Below, in pieces: positions 1-8,531 of a DNA stretch of 64,000 bases. The position numbers and the translations under genes are program-made. Under the pieces are notes generated by a model. It was not told where the DNA came from. It made no database searches and was given only the letters and a program-made list of their open reading frames with translations. Each line of letters opens with the position of its first letter. Positions within the stretch are counted from its first letter, which is position 1. Where the stretch lies: assembly GCA_039809495.1 (NCBI GenBank), contig JBDHVC010000012.1, positions 28,956 to 92,955 on the forward strand. Direction: 5' to 3'. Source of the DNA: JAFLCL01 sp039809495 (lineage in GTDB: Bacteria > Myxococcota_A > Polyangia > Polyangiales > Sandaracinaceae).

Positions 1-682
1 GACAGCTCCCGTCGGCCTGGGCGAGGCACGTCGAGTCGGGCGCTTGGCGCTGGACCAACGCCTCGATCGCGCCACACCCGCCGACGTACGACGCACAGAC
101 CGCCGGGATCGACATCGCGACGGTCACGACCGACTGCGCGACACGAACTCCCCGGGTCCCGTCGAAGGTGACGCGCCCGCGCGCGCGACCCTCTCGCCTC
201 GTGATGCGGGCGCCGGGGCACATGCTGAGCGACGACTCGATCGGGAGCTCGAAGCAGCCGCCCGTGACGTCCCAGGTCCCGAGCAGGTCGCCGCCGCACG
301 GGACGAGCGGCGTGCAGTGCGAGCCGTCCGTCAGGACGTCCAGGTCGACCCACTCGGGATCGCCGAGCGTGCCGCCGTCGGCGAAGGGGCTCCCGACGTC
401 GAAGGGGGGGAGGATCGACCCGGAGTCGGTCGCGGCGGCACCGCCATCGGAGAGCGAGGGAGCATCGAGCGAGGAGGGCGCATCGCTCGGCGCGGCGGCG
501 TCCTCGGGCACACCCGCGTCCTCGCCCGGGCCCGCGTCGAAGGGCTCGTGGGACGCGTCCGGGGGCCGCACCCCGGCGTCGTCATCGCTCGGCGCGATGT
601 CGCCGCCACATCCCGAGAGGAGGGCGGCGACGACGACCGAGAGGGAGAGGGCTCGACGAGCGTTCGTGTAGGTCATGCGCAT
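1..682 (-). CDS. Surface lipoprotein with Asp/Ala-rich linker, C-terminus cut by the window edge
   Basis: The reading frame begins MRMTYTNARRALSLSVVVAA and is followed by a lipobox (LLSGC), so the product is probably a lipoprotein exported by Sec and lipidated on the cysteine. A long Asp/Ala/Pro/Ser-rich linker follows, then a compact Cys-containing region (CTPLVPCGGDLLGTWDV) that continues off the left edge without a stop. AGGGGAG lies about 9 nt before the first ATG at 682; a second in-frame ATG at 676 is possible. I do not recognise the C-terminal domain. Similar linkers occur in several lipoproteins of this window, which suggests a shared style of surface display. Function unknown. Confidence 0.72.
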   Translation of the reverse strand, partial: MRMTYTNARRALSLSVVVAALLSGCGGDIAPSDDDAGVRPPDASHEPFDAGPGEDAGVPEDAAAPSDAPSSLDAPSLSDGGAAATDSGSILPPFDVGSPFADGGTLGDPEWVDLDVLTDGSHCTPLVPCGGDLLGTWDVTGGCFELPIESSLSMCPGARITRREGRARGRVTFDGTRGVRVAQSVVTVAMSIPAVCASYVGGCGAIEALVQRQAPDSTCLAQADGSC

Positions 683-779
683 GAGTGGAAGCTCCCCTGA
701 GAAGTTTTGACGTCCGCGATTCTCGGCCGAGCCCGCGGCGACCGCAAGACCAGCGCCCCGGGGCCGAGGCGCGGCCCGA

Positions 780-1397
780 TCAGAGGAACGACTCGATCGC
801 GTCGAGGACGACCGGGCTCGACCACGGCCGCGCGCCATCGACGCGCAGGCGGATCACGCCGCGCGCGTCCACGATCCAGGTCTCCGGATAGAGCCGCGTC
901 CCGAAGCGGCCGCGCACCACGGCGCGATCGGGATCGAGCAGGACCCGGATCGGCGTCCCCTCGGGGATCACCGTGCGCACCTCCTCCCAGCTCCGATCCG
1001 TCGAGATGGTGACCAGCTCGACGTCGCGTCGCTCCGCGAGGATGCGCGAGAGCTCGACGAGGCTCGGCATCTCCTCGATGCAGGGGCCGCACGTCGCGGT
1101 CCAGAAGTTGAGGATGACGACGCGCCCGCGCTGCTCGGACATGCGGAAGACGTGGCCGTCCTGGTCGCGCAGCTCGAAGTCGGGCGCCGTGCGATCGTCG
1201 CCGAGGTAGTGCAGCTCGCTCGAGCGCCCCTCGCTGAGCGCCTCGAAGGCGTCGTCGCCCAAGAGCGCGCGGAGCGGCGTCTCTCTCCGGCGCGTCTCGC
1301 CATCGGCGAGGGCGCTCGTCATCGCGTAGACGAAGGGCACGCCGAGCACGACGACGATCAGCGCCGCGATCAGGTCCTCGCGTGAGAAGCGGCTCAT
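780..1397 (-). CDS. TlpA/ResA-type membrane-anchored thioredoxin
   Basis: A 205-residue protein with one N-terminal membrane segment (about residues 8-28) and a periplasmic thioredoxin fold. The redox motif is WTATCGPC, with cysteines at about 103 and 106, and a cis-proline region LYPETWIVD follows. This architecture is that of TlpA/ResA proteins, which reduce disulfides in exported proteins such as apocytochrome c or copper-site proteins. The ATG overlaps the stop of the upstream DUF1285-like gene (ATGA), so the two are likely cotranslated. The natural substrate cannot be told from the sequence; no cytochrome c maturation genes are nearby. Confidence 0.85.
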   Translation of the reverse strand: MSRFSREDLIAALIVVVLGVPFVYAMTSALADGETRRRETPLRALLGDDAFEALSEGRSSELHYLGDDRTAPDFELRDQDGHVFRMSEQRGRVVILNFWTATCGPCIEEMPSLVELSRILAERRDVELVTISTDRSWEEVRTVIPEGTPIRVLLDPDRAVVRGRFGTRLYPETWIVDARGVIRLRVDGARPWSSPVVLDAIESFL

Positions 1398-1915
1398 GGC
1401 GACGCGCCCTCTATCACGGCGCCGCGAAAGGGCACGAGCGCGTCCTCGACGCTCGCGATCCGCACGCGCCGAGCGCCCAGGCGGAGGAAGCTCCCCCGCT
1501 CGTCCTCGTCGAGCCACGGCGCGAGACCCACGAGCGCGCGGGGCTCGAACGCGCAGGGCATCGTCCCGCGCCGCGCGTCGGCGTGGAGGACGCCGTCCTC
1601 GTCCTCGCGCAGCGTCTCGGGCGCGAGCGGCTCCACGCGCTCGTCCGAGAGGACGAGCGAGACGCTCGGGCTCGCGTCGATCCCCGTGAGGACGACGTCG
1701 CGCACGAAGAGGGGCGGCCCCTCGATCGCGACGTAGGCCCAGTTCACGTCGTTCTTGAGGCAGTAGCGCCCGTCGTCGGCGCGCTCGATCCACGCGTCGA
1801 AGGAGCGACAGAGGCCGGGATGCGTGATCTCGACGCCGTCGCTCCACCAGCGCCCGCGCGCGTCCCTCCGGATCTTCGTCTCGCGTGAGCGCCCCTCGAT
1901 GACCGGCTCGCTCAC
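1394..1915 (-). CDS. DUF1285-like protein
   Basis: A 173-residue soluble protein. Its N-terminal half reads like the DUF1285 family: RDARGRWWSDGVEITHP, then DDGRYCLKN and VAIEGPPLFV. Members are small two-domain proteins of unknown biochemical role. The GTG start at 1915 is chosen because it overlaps the upstream TerB-like stop as GTGA; the stop in turn overlaps the ATG of the downstream thioredoxin. The three genes therefore form a tight operon (TerB-like, DUF1285, TlpA/ResA). No signal peptide or membrane segment is visible. The family match is by eye. Confidence 0.62.
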   Translation of the reverse strand: MSEPVIEGRSRETKIRRDARGRWWSDGVEITHPGLCRSFDAWIERADDGRYCLKNDVNWAYVAIEGPPLFVRDVVLTGIDASPSVSLVLSDERVEPLAPETLREDEDGVLHADARRGTMPCAFEPRALVGLAPWLDEDERGSFLRLGARRVRIASVEDALVPFRGAVIEGASP

Positions 1916-2256
1916 GCTCGCTCGAGCTCCCACCACGACTCGATCCACCGCAAGGGCTTGTCCTCCTCCTTCGTGATCGTGTCGCTCGCGGCGACCTTCA
2001 CGAGGACGTCGTGGATCGCCTCGCGCGCCTCGCGGCGGGTGATGGCCTTCGCCGCGTCCTTCAGCGTCGCGTTGTCCGGGAAGGCGGCCGAGGCCTCCCG
2101 CATCGCGTTCGTGAAGCGCTCGGTGCCGAGCGCCGTGCGGACGAGCGCGACGTGCTCGCGCTCGGTCTCGGAGAACTCGCCGTCCGCTTGGATCACGACC
2201 CGCATGAAGCCGACGAGGACGAGCGTCTCGTCGTGCGTGAGCTGAGAGAGTTCCAT
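1912..2256 (-). CDS. TerB-like small acidic helical protein (paralogue of the gene at 19937)
   Basis: A 114-residue, mostly helical protein beginning MELSQLTHDETLVLVGFMR. The motif VIQADGEFSETERE resembles the tellurite-resistance TerB-like fold, in which an acidic pair follows a helix (ADGxxxxxE). The N-terminus lines up with a second 114-residue protein at 19937-20281 (MTLSDLTEDEKLVLGALVR, IIRADGRFTPEEEQ), so the two are paralogues. The ATG at 2256 is preferred over a farther upstream start because the paralogue starts at the same point and TATCCT lies 7 nt before it. First gene of the TerB-like/DUF1285/thioredoxin operon. Metal or tellurite function is not shown. Confidence 0.6.
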   Translation of the reverse strand: MELSQLTHDETLVLVGFMRVVIQADGEFSETEREHVALVRTALGTERFTNAMREASAAFPDNATLKDAAKAITRREAREAIHDVLVKVAASDTITKEEDKPLRWIESWWELERA

Positions 2257-2263
2257 GCGGCCG

Positions 2264-2269
2264 AGGATA
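2264..2269 (-). promoter_or_regulatory. -10-like TATCCT, 7 nt before the TerB-like start
   Basis: The surrounding sequence GCGTTCCGGTcTATCcTC is almost identical to that upstream of the paralogue at 20281, so this promoter was probably duplicated with the gene or is under selection. Confidence 0.5.
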
Positions 2270-2300
2270 GACCGGAACGCGGGGGCGGGCCCGCCGAGCC

Positions 2301-2346
2301 AGCGCGCCCTCGCTCGGCGGATCACGTCGAGCGAGGCGCGCCGTCA
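2301..2346. repeat. Short GC palindrome at a gene end
   Basis: GCGCGCC-CTCGCTCG pairs with CGAGCGAG-GCGCGC around a loop containing GGATCAC. The right arm ends in the TCA that is the stop of the lipoprotein gene at 2344. Probable transcription terminator of that gene. It has no T-tract. Confidence 0.6.
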
Positions 2347-3036
2347 GGGCGCTTCGCAGGGGCCGGCGTGCGCCACGTCCGTCCCGGCGAGGTTCGCGGC
2401 GCACTCGCCGATGTACGTCACGCCGTCGCAGCCGCAGAGCTCCGCGCCGCCCGGCAGCAGGCACTCGGTCGGCCGCGGCCGGCACAGGCCGAGCCGATCG
2501 CTCGCGCCGCAGCGCGAGCCCTCGGGGTAGTCGCAGAACTCGCTCGCGTCGCAGCGCAGCCCCGCGAACCCGCCGCAGGTCCGGAAGCAGGCGCTGTGCG
2601 CGTCGAGGCACGCGCCCTCGTCCTCCGCGAGCTCGCCGCAGTCGTCGCCGACGCAGGTGCAGCCGGAGATCGGGGCGCACGCGGCGCCGTCCCACGCCCA
2701 CCCGAGGGTCATGTCGCACGCGCCCTCGCCGCGCACCCGCTGCGCCTCGCATCCGCTCGGGCTGGACGCGTCCGCGACCGGCGTGGACGCGTCGGTCTCG
2801 TGCGGGGCGCAGCCGTCCTCGTCGCCCGCGCAGCCGCCGTCCGACGCGTCGAGCGGCGGAGCGGACGCGTCCTCGCCCGCCCCAGCGTCCCGAGCCACCA
2901 GCGCGTCGTCGGCGCTCCCGTCGAGCGACGCGTCGGGCGCCCCAGCGTCCGAGCTCACCGCGGGCTCCCCTGGGCAGCCCGCGAGCGTGAAGGCCAGCGC
3001 GAGCGCGCAGGCCGAGCCGATCTCGATTCGAAGCAT
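2344..3036 (-). CDS. Cys-rich lipoprotein with a C-terminal Kazal-like domain
   Basis: A 230-residue lipoprotein: signal peptide MLRIEIGSACALALAFTLAG with the lipobox Cys following, then an Asp/Ala/Ser-rich spacer to about residue 95, then a Cys-rich body. The C-terminus matches Kazal-like proteinase-inhibitor folds (CGCDGVTYIGECAANLAGT and a final GPC). The ATG at 3036 is chosen because AGGAG lies 7 nt upstream and it gives a normal lipoprotein leader. The neighbour at 3118 is a paralogue. Kazal-like modules in bacterial lipoproteins are known from genome annotation; inhibitor activity here is only an inference. Confidence 0.75.
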   Translation of the reverse strand: MLRIEIGSACALALAFTLAGCPGEPAVSSDAGAPDASLDGSADDALVARDAGAGEDASAPPLDASDGGCAGDEDGCAPHETDASTPVADASSPSGCEAQRVRGEGACDMTLGWAWDGAACAPISGCTCVGDDCGELAEDEGACLDAHSACFRTCGGFAGLRCDASEFCDYPEGSRCGASDRLGLCRPRPTECLLPGGAELCGCDGVTYIGECAANLAGTDVAHAGPCEAP

Positions 3037-3117
3037 CTTGGTCTCCTCTTTCCTGATGTGGGCCCGAGGCACCCTCGTCGCTCGTGCCGGCTCAGCCACA
3101 GAGTTCAGCCACAGCGC

Positions 3118-3912
3118 TCAGCCACAGCGCGGCGGCTCGCCGCACCAGAAGGCGTCGACGGCGACGTCGGTCTCGGCGAAGCGCCGCCCATCTTCGGTCT
3201 GGAGGTCGAGGTCGAAGCGCGCCTCCTCGCCGCTATTGAAGCGATGAAAGACGATCGTCCCGCGCATGGGGCTGCAGTCGACGCCGGGACGAGCACAGAC
3301 GGACGCTCCGCCTCCTCCCCCATCGTCACCGAGCGCGTACACCATCTCGAGCGTCGGCGCGCCGACCCAGAGGTCGACGAGCAAGAGCCCGTCGGTGGGC
3401 TCCTCGTCGCAGCGCGTGCGCTCGCGCGTGAGCGTGAACCTCCACGCGGGCCCGTCCCATGGCGCGCACGTCGGCTCCGCCATCGCCGTCCGAAGGTGAG
3501 CCGTCACGCAGGGGCCGAAGTCGGCGACCGCCGTGCCAGCCGCGTTCGCCAAGCACTCGTTCATGTACTCGCGGTGGTCGCAGCCGCAGACGGGCACCCC
3601 CCCGGGCAGAGGGCAGTCGTCGGGGCGAGGGCGACAGACCCCCTGCGAGTCGTCGCCGCCGCAGTAGGAGCCCCTCGGGAAATCGCAGAACTCGCCCGGG
3701 TCGCACAGGGTCTCGGCGAGGCCGCCGCACGAACGCACCGCATCGGCGTCGGCGGCCGCGTCGGGGGCGACGCTCGCGTCGGCGGCGCTCGCGTCGGCGA
3801 CGCTCGACGCGTCGCTGGGCGAGTGCGTCTCGGGCTCGCAAGCGCAGCCCGCGCCGAGGAGCGCGACGAGCGCGGGGGCGACGAAGGAGCCGAGATAGGA
3901 CAATCGAGTCAT
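3118..3912 (-). CDS. Lipoprotein with Kazal-like domain plus extra C-terminal domain
   Basis: A 264-residue paralogue of the downstream gene at 2344. It has a signal peptide with lipobox (ALLGAGC), an Asp/Ala/Ser linker, then CDPGEFCDFPRGSYCGG and VCGCDHREYMNECLANAAGT, the Kazal-like core. It differs by a roughly 110-residue C-terminal region after the Kazal GPC (FTLTRERTRC ... DAFWCGEPPRCG) that I do not recognise. The ATG at 3912 has GGAG upstream. The tandem arrangement, same strand and 81-nt gap suggest gene duplication followed by gain or loss of the tail. Confidence 0.75.
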   Translation of the reverse strand: MTRLSYLGSFVAPALVALLGAGCACEPETHSPSDASSVADASAADASVAPDAAADADAVRSCGGLAETLCDPGEFCDFPRGSYCGGDDSQGVCRPRPDDCPLPGGVPVCGCDHREYMNECLANAAGTAVADFGPCVTAHLRTAMAEPTCAPWDGPAWRFTLTRERTRCDEEPTDGLLLVDLWVGAPTLEMVYALGDDGGGGGASVCARPGVDCSPMRGTIVFHRFNSGEEARFDLDLQTEDGRRFAETDVAVDAFWCGEPPRCG

Positions 3913-4050
3913 GGGGGGATCTCCGAGGGTCGTCCAATGTCCGACCCGTGGCACAGAACGCGACACGGCGCTCGACCGGGCGGGCTCGAGCAGGAACCAC
4001 GCCACCTCCGCGCGCCCTCGCCGCGCGATGGCGAGCACGCGCGCCGCTGG

Positions 4051-4056
4051 TAGAAC
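4051..4056 (+). promoter_or_regulatory. -10-like TAGAAC, 6 nt before the aminotransferase start
   Basis: Position fits a leaderless start, but the last base departs from TANNNT and no -35 is visible. The 150-nt divergent gap must also hold the promoter of the lipoprotein gene starting at 3912. Confidence 0.3.
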
Positions 4057-4062
4057 GGCCCG

Positions 4063-5235
4063 ATGCCGCGATTCCCAGAGGTCGCCGAGAGCGCGATCGG
4101 GCTCTCCGACGAGGTGTTCTCGAAGCTCGCCGCGCGGGCGAGGGCTCGCTCCGGCAAGACGTTCGCGCTCCACGTCGGCGACACCTACCTCGACCCGTGT
4201 GAGGGCGCGCGCGCCGAGGCGTTCCGAGCGAGCGAGCACCCGCGGCTCCACAACTACGCGCCCGTCCAAGGCGAGCCCCGGCTCCTCGACGCGATCGAGC
4301 GGCACGTCGCGAGGCGCTCGGGCGTCACGCTCGAGCGCGGGCTCGTCCAGGTCGTGTCCGGGGCGACGGCGGGGATCTCCGTCGTCGTCGACGCGCTGCT
4401 CGCGCCCGGCGACGAATTGCTCCTGCTCGCGCCGTTCTGGCCGCTGGTGCGTGGGACGGCGAGCCGACGCGGCGCGCGCGCGGTCGAGGTCCCCTTCTGG
4501 GATCGGCTCGCGACGCTCGTCGATCGGCCCGCGATCGAGGCGTACCTCGAGTCCTTCGTGACGCCGCGGACGAGCGCGCTCTACCTCAACACGCCCCACA
4601 ACCCGACCGGGGACGTGATCGGCGCGGCGCAGCTCGACGCGATCGCCGCGGTCGCCGAGCGCAACGGGCTCTGGGTGATCACCGACGAGGTCTACGAGGA
4701 GCTCTACTTCGACGAGCCCCCGCGCTCCGCGTGGGCCCACCCGCGGCTCCGCGCGCGATCGGTCGCCGTGTACTCGGTCTCCAAGGCGTACGCGCTCGCG
4801 GGCGCTCGCGTCGGGTTCGTGCACGGGCCCGAGGAGGCGATGGCGGCGATCCGCGGCGTGCAGACCTTCCTCACCTACTGCGCGCCCAAGCCGATGCAGC
4901 TCGCCGCGGCGCACGCCCTCGACGCGGGGGAGGCGTGGATCGCCGAGGCGCGCGCGAGCTACCGCCGGCTCGCCGAGCGCGCCGCGGACGCGATCGGGGT
5001 CGCGCGCCCCGCGGGCGGGACCTTCCTCTTCTTCGACACGCGCCCCCACCGACGCGGAGGTGAGAGCGCGATCGGCTTCCTCGAGCGCCTGCTCGATCAC
5101 GGCATCCTCCTCACGCCGGGATCGGCGAGCGGCCGCGACTACGCGGACTGGGCGCGCCTCTGCTTCACGACGCTGCCCCCCGAGGAGCTCGACGAGGCGC
5201 TCGCGATCCTGCGCCGCGTGCTCGCCGATCGATGA
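4063..5235 (+). CDS. PLP-dependent class I/II aminotransferase
   Basis: A 390-residue fold-type I aminotransferase. The PLP lysine lies in SVSKAYALAGARVGFVHG, preceded by TDEVYEELYFD and LNTPHNPTGDVI (the Asn-Pro-x-Gly substrate/cofactor motif). The GSASG and ARLCFTT segments near the C-terminus supply the carboxylate-binding arginine region. The family includes aspartate, aromatic and alanine aminotransferases and kynurenine-oxoglutarate transaminases; substrate cannot be assigned. It is followed 55 nt later by a thioesterase-like gene on the same strand. The protein is full length for the family. Confidence 0.9.
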   Translation: MPRFPEVAESAIGLSDEVFSKLAARARARSGKTFALHVGDTYLDPCEGARAEAFRASEHPRLHNYAPVQGEPRLLDAIERHVARRSGVTLERGLVQVVSGATAGISVVVDALLAPGDELLLLAPFWPLVRGTASRRGARAVEVPFWDRLATLVDRPAIEAYLESFVTPRTSALYLNTPHNPTGDVIGAAQLDAIAAVAERNGLWVITDEVYEELYFDEPPRSAWAHPRLRARSVAVYSVSKAYALAGARVGFVHGPEEAMAAIRGVQTFLTYCAPKPMQLAAAHALDAGEAWIAEARASYRRLAERAADAIGVARPAGGTFLFFDTRPHRRGGESAIGFLERLLDHGILLTPGSASGRDYADWARLCFTTLPPEELDEALAILRRVLADR

Positions 5236-5290
5236 GGGGGAGCGCGCAGCGCGTGGCGCGCCGGCCCGCGCGATGCCAATTCCTCGCGCG

Positions 5291-6088
5291 ATGACGAACG
5301 ACTTCACGCTCGCCTCGAGCGTCACGCGGACGAACGACGGCCACTTCGCGATCGACGTCCCCTCGGGGTGGGAGCAGGGCCGCGGCGCCTTCGGCGGGCT
5401 CGTCGTCGCGGCGCTCGCGCGCGCGGTGATCGCGAGCGAGCCGGACGAGGCGCGGACCCTCCGCACGGTCTCGCTCGAGATCCTCTCGCCGCTCTCGCCG
5501 TCGTCGAGGGCGCTGATCCGCGTCGAGCCCCTCAAGCGCGGGAGCGGCGTGAGCGCGTACGACGCGCGGATCCTCGAGGACGAGCCCGGCGGCGCCGCGG
5601 TGCGCGCGCGCGCCACGTTCACGCTCGCGACGAGCCGCACGCGCGAGCTCGACCTCGACGCGCGGCCGCCCGAGATGCGCCCCTACGAGAGCGTCCCCGT
5701 CGCGCCCATCGGGCCGCCGCTCGGCCCCGTCTTCACGCAGCACTTCGAGTTCCGACCGACGGTCGGCGTGCCCTTCTCCGGCGACGCGAGCACCGGCGTC
5801 GAGGGCTGGGTCCGCCCCCTCGCCTGCTCCGAGTGGGGCCCGCCCGAGTGGCTCGCGATGGTCGACACCTACTGGCCGACGCCGATCCTCCGGACCACGA
5901 CGCCGAGGCCGATGGTCACGCTGAATTTCGCCGCGCACCTCGTCGAGGCTCCGCCGCGCGGGCCGCTCTATTTCCGCTCGCGCGCGAGCGTCGGCAAGGA
6001 CGGCTTCGTCGACGAGCTCCGCGAGCTCTTCGCGCCCGACGGACGCCTCGTCGTCTCGAACCCGCAGGTGATCGCCATCGTCAAGTGA
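5291..6088 (+). CDS. Acyl-CoA thioesterase-like double hot-dog protein
   Basis: A 265-residue cytosolic protein beginning MTNDFTLASSVTRTNDGHFA. The segment GRGAFGGLVVAALARAV, followed by LEILSPLSPSSRALI, is typical of TesB-like/thioesterase-superfamily double hot-dog proteins, where the GAFGG loop contacts the acyl-CoA. Such proteins hydrolyse acyl-CoA to acid and CoA. An alternative in-frame ATG lies 18 nt upstream at 5273; neither has a good ribosome site, so coupling with the aminotransferase upstream is possible. A classical TesB is encoded nearby at 7609; this one is a divergent relative. Confidence 0.7.
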   Translation: MTNDFTLASSVTRTNDGHFAIDVPSGWEQGRGAFGGLVVAALARAVIASEPDEARTLRTVSLEILSPLSPSSRALIRVEPLKRGSGVSAYDARILEDEPGGAAVRARATFTLATSRTRELDLDARPPEMRPYESVPVAPIGPPLGPVFTQHFEFRPTVGVPFSGDASTGVEGWVRPLACSEWGPPEWLAMVDTYWPTPILRTTTPRPMVTLNFAAHLVEAPPRGPLYFRSRASVGKDGFVDELRELFAPDGRLVVSNPQVIAIVK

Positions 6089-6170
6089 GCGTGAGCGCGC
6101 GCCGCCGCCTCGTCGTCGAGCCTTGCGTTCGCGCGCGGGCGTGCGAAGGAGCGCCCACAAAGGAGTCCGA

Positions 6171-7595
6171 GTGCAGTTTCGTTCCCTGGGCCTCTCGCCC
6201 ACCATCCTCGAGGCCATCGCGCGCGAGGGCTACACCGAGCCGACCCCGATCCAGGAGAAGGCGATCCCTCCGGCGCTCGCCGGGCGCGACGTGCTCGGCT
6301 GCGCGCAGACCGGCACGGGCAAGACGGCCGCGTTCGCGCTCCCGATGCTCCAGCGGCTCGCCGCGGGCGCCGGCGACGAGGTGCGCCTCCGCGGCCTCGT
6401 GATCACGCCGACCCGCGAGCTCGCGACGCAGATCGGGATGAGCCTCACCGCGTACGGCGACGGCCTCGACCTCTACCACACGGTCATCTTCGGCGGCGTG
6501 AACGAGAAGCCGCAGAAGGCCGAGCTCGAGGAGGGCGTCGACATCCTCGTCGCGACGCCGGGCCGCCTCCTGGATCTCCTCTCGCAGAAGGCGCTCCACC
6601 TGCGCGACGTCGAGTACTTCGTCCTCGACGAGGCCGATCGCATGCTCGACATGGGCTTTCTGCCGGACGTCAAGCGCATCATCGCCCAGCTCCCGAAGAA
6701 GCGGCAGTCGATGTTCTTCAGCGCGACGATGCCGCCCGACATCCGCGCGCTCGCCGACTCGCTCCTCGTCGATCCGGTGAGCGTCGCGGTCGCGCCCCCC
6801 GCGACGACGGCCGAGCGGATCGAGCAGCGCGTCTACTTCGTCGACGGCAAGACGAAGCTCAGCCTCCTCGTCGAGCTCCTGCGCGATCCGAGCCTCACGC
6901 GCGTCCTCGTCTTCACGCAGATGAAGCACGTCGCCAACCGCCTCGTGGAGAAGCTCGAGAAGGCGGGCATCCACGCGGCGGCGATCCACGGCAACAAGAG
7001 CCAGAGCGCCCGCGATCGCGCGATGAACGGCTTCCGCGAGGGCACGCTCCGCATCCTCGTCGCGACCGATCTCGCCGCGCGCGGCATCGACGTGGACGAC
7101 CTCTCGCACGTCATCAATTTCCACCTGCCGAACGTGCCGGAGACCTACGTCCACCGCATCGGCCGCACCGGGCGAGCGGGCCGCGCCGGCGTCGCGATCT
7201 CGTTCTGCGACGACGAGGAGCGCGCCTTCCTCGCCGACATCGAGAAGCTCACGCGCGTCCGCGTCGAGCGGATGGACGACGAGCTGCTCGCGCGCGCTCG
7301 CGCCGCGGCGGGCACCGAGCAGGTGGTCGACGGCGACGACGCCGCGAAGCGCTTCGGCCAGAAGGGCCGCGGCGGAGGGCGAGGAGGGGGCGATCGCGGG
7401 CGGCGACGCGACGGCGCGCCTCGTCCGTCCGGAGCGCGCCCGCACGAGGGTCGATCGCACGAGGCCGCGAGCGCGAGCCGCGTCGGCGGGCCTCGGCCCG
7501 ATCGCGGCCCGAGCGTCGCGCACGCCCGCTCGGGCCCGAGGCCCGGCGGCCCCTCCCACTCGCCCCAGCTCGGCGCGCGCCCGAAGAAGCGCTGA
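6171..7595 (+). CDS. DEAD-box ATP-dependent RNA helicase, RhlE-like
   Basis: A 474-residue DEAD-box RNA helicase. In order: Q motif GYTEPTPIQEKAIPP, Walker A AQTGTGKTAAF, motif Ia TPTRELATQ, motif II VLDEADRML, motif III SATMP, motif V ATDLAARGID and motif VI HRIGRTGRAG. After residue 400 comes a basic Gly/Arg-rich tail (RGGGRGGGDRGRRRDG), common in RhlE/CsdA-type proteins and likely to bind RNA. The GTG at 6171 is preferred over an upstream ATG because AAAGGAG precedes it by about 7 nt and the helicase fold begins at once. It ends 13 nt before tesB, so they may be cotranscribed. Role: RNA unwinding in ribosome assembly or mRNA decay. Confidence 0.9.
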   Translation: MQFRSLGLSPTILEAIAREGYTEPTPIQEKAIPPALAGRDVLGCAQTGTGKTAAFALPMLQRLAAGAGDEVRLRGLVITPTRELATQIGMSLTAYGDGLDLYHTVIFGGVNEKPQKAELEEGVDILVATPGRLLDLLSQKALHLRDVEYFVLDEADRMLDMGFLPDVKRIIAQLPKKRQSMFFSATMPPDIRALADSLLVDPVSVAVAPPATTAERIEQRVYFVDGKTKLSLLVELLRDPSLTRVLVFTQMKHVANRLVEKLEKAGIHAAAIHGNKSQSARDRAMNGFREGTLRILVATDLAARGIDVDDLSHVINFHLPNVPETYVHRIGRTGRAGRAGVAISFCDDEERAFLADIEKLTRVRVERMDDELLARARAAAGTEQVVDGDDAAKRFGQKGRGGGRGGGDRGRRRDGAPRPSGARPHEGRSHEAASASRVGGPRPDRGPSVAHARSGPRPGGPSHSPQLGARPKKR

Positions 7596-7608
7596 AGGAG
7601 CACCGGCG

Positions 7609-8484
7609 ATGACCCGCGACGCCCCGGCGATCCTCGAGGAATTGGTCGCTCAGCTCTCGCTCGAGAAGATCGAGGAGAACCTCTTCCGGGGCGCGAGCCA
7701 GGATCTCGGCTGGGGCACCGTCTTCGGCGGTCAGGTCTTGGGACAGGCGCTCTCCTCCGCCGTCCAGACCGTGCCGAGGGAGCGGCTGGCGCACTCGCTG
7801 CACGCCTATTTCCTCCGCCCAGGCGACGTCGCCGCGCCGATCATCTACGAGGTCGATCGCATCCGAGACGGCGGCTCGTTCACGACCCGTCGCGTCCGGG
7901 CCATCCAGCACGGACAGCCCATCTTCCACCTGAGCGCGTCGTTCCAGGCGGTCGAGCCGGGGTTCGAGCATCAGGACGCGATGCCCGACGTCCCCCCGCC
8001 CGAGTCCCTCCCCACGGAGCAGGAGCGGCTCGCCAAGTACGCGGAGCGCATCCCCGAGGCGATGCGCTCGCAGGTCCTCGCGACGCGCCCGATCGATCTG
8101 CGCACGATCGGCGAGAGCGACTACTTCGATCTCAGCCCGCGTGAGCCGCACCGCGCGGTGTGGCTGCGCGCGATCGCCGCGCTCCCGCGCGATCCCGCGC
8201 TCCATCAGTACCTGCTCGCGTACGCGTCGGACTACTCGTTCGTGACGACCTCGCTCCTCCCGCACGGGGTCAGCTGGCTCACGCCCGGCATGCAGGTCGC
8301 GAGCCTCGATCACGCGATGTGGTTCCACGCCCCCTTCGCGATCGACGACTGGCTCCTCCACGTGGTCGACAGCCCCGCGGCGCACGGCGGGCGCGGCCTG
8401 GTGCGGGGCCGGGTCTTCTCGCGCGATGGGCGGCTCGTCGCCTCGACGATGCAAGAGGGCCTCATCCGCAAGCGCGCGCGCTGA
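7609..8484 (+). CDS. tesB: Acyl-CoA thioesterase II
   Basis: A 291-residue TesB-family thioesterase with two hot-dog domains. The N-terminal half carries GWGTVFGGQVLGQAL and HSLHAYFLRPGD; the C-terminal half has the family signature MQVASLDHAMWFHAPF, with the catalytic aspartate in SLDHA, and later GLVRGRVFSRDGRLVAS. TesB hydrolyses medium- and long-chain acyl-CoAs. AAGGAG lies about 9 nt before the ATG. The TGA stop begins a palindrome that also contains the stop of the convergent protease gene. Length and motifs agree with the family. Confidence 0.92.
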   Translation: MTRDAPAILEELVAQLSLEKIEENLFRGASQDLGWGTVFGGQVLGQALSSAVQTVPRERLAHSLHAYFLRPGDVAAPIIYEVDRIRDGGSFTTRRVRAIQHGQPIFHLSASFQAVEPGFEHQDAMPDVPPPESLPTEQERLAKYAERIPEAMRSQVLATRPIDLRTIGESDYFDLSPREPHRAVWLRAIAALPRDPALHQYLLAYASDYSFVTTSLLPHGVSWLTPGMQVASLDHAMWFHAPFAIDDWLLHVVDSPAAHGGRGLVRGRVFSRDGRLVASTMQEGLIRKRAR

Positions 8485-8531
8485 CGGCGCGCCCCGACTC
8501 GACGGATCACGTCGAGTGAGGCGCGCTGTCA
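8482..8531. terminator. Bidirectional palindrome containing both stop codons of a convergent pair
   Basis: TGAC(G)GCGCGCC and ACTCGACG on the left pair with CGTCGAGT and GGCGCGC(T)GTCA on the right across the loop GATCA. The left arm starts with the TGA of tesB and the right arm ends with the TCA stop of the SppA-like gene. A stem of about 20 bp could terminate both transcripts. There is no T-tract. Confidence 0.65.

Noticed and set aside
44..700. Plus-strand frames over the first lipoprotein
   Set aside because: The minus-strand frame has a signal peptide with lipobox, a ribosome site and conserved cysteines; the plus frames have none.
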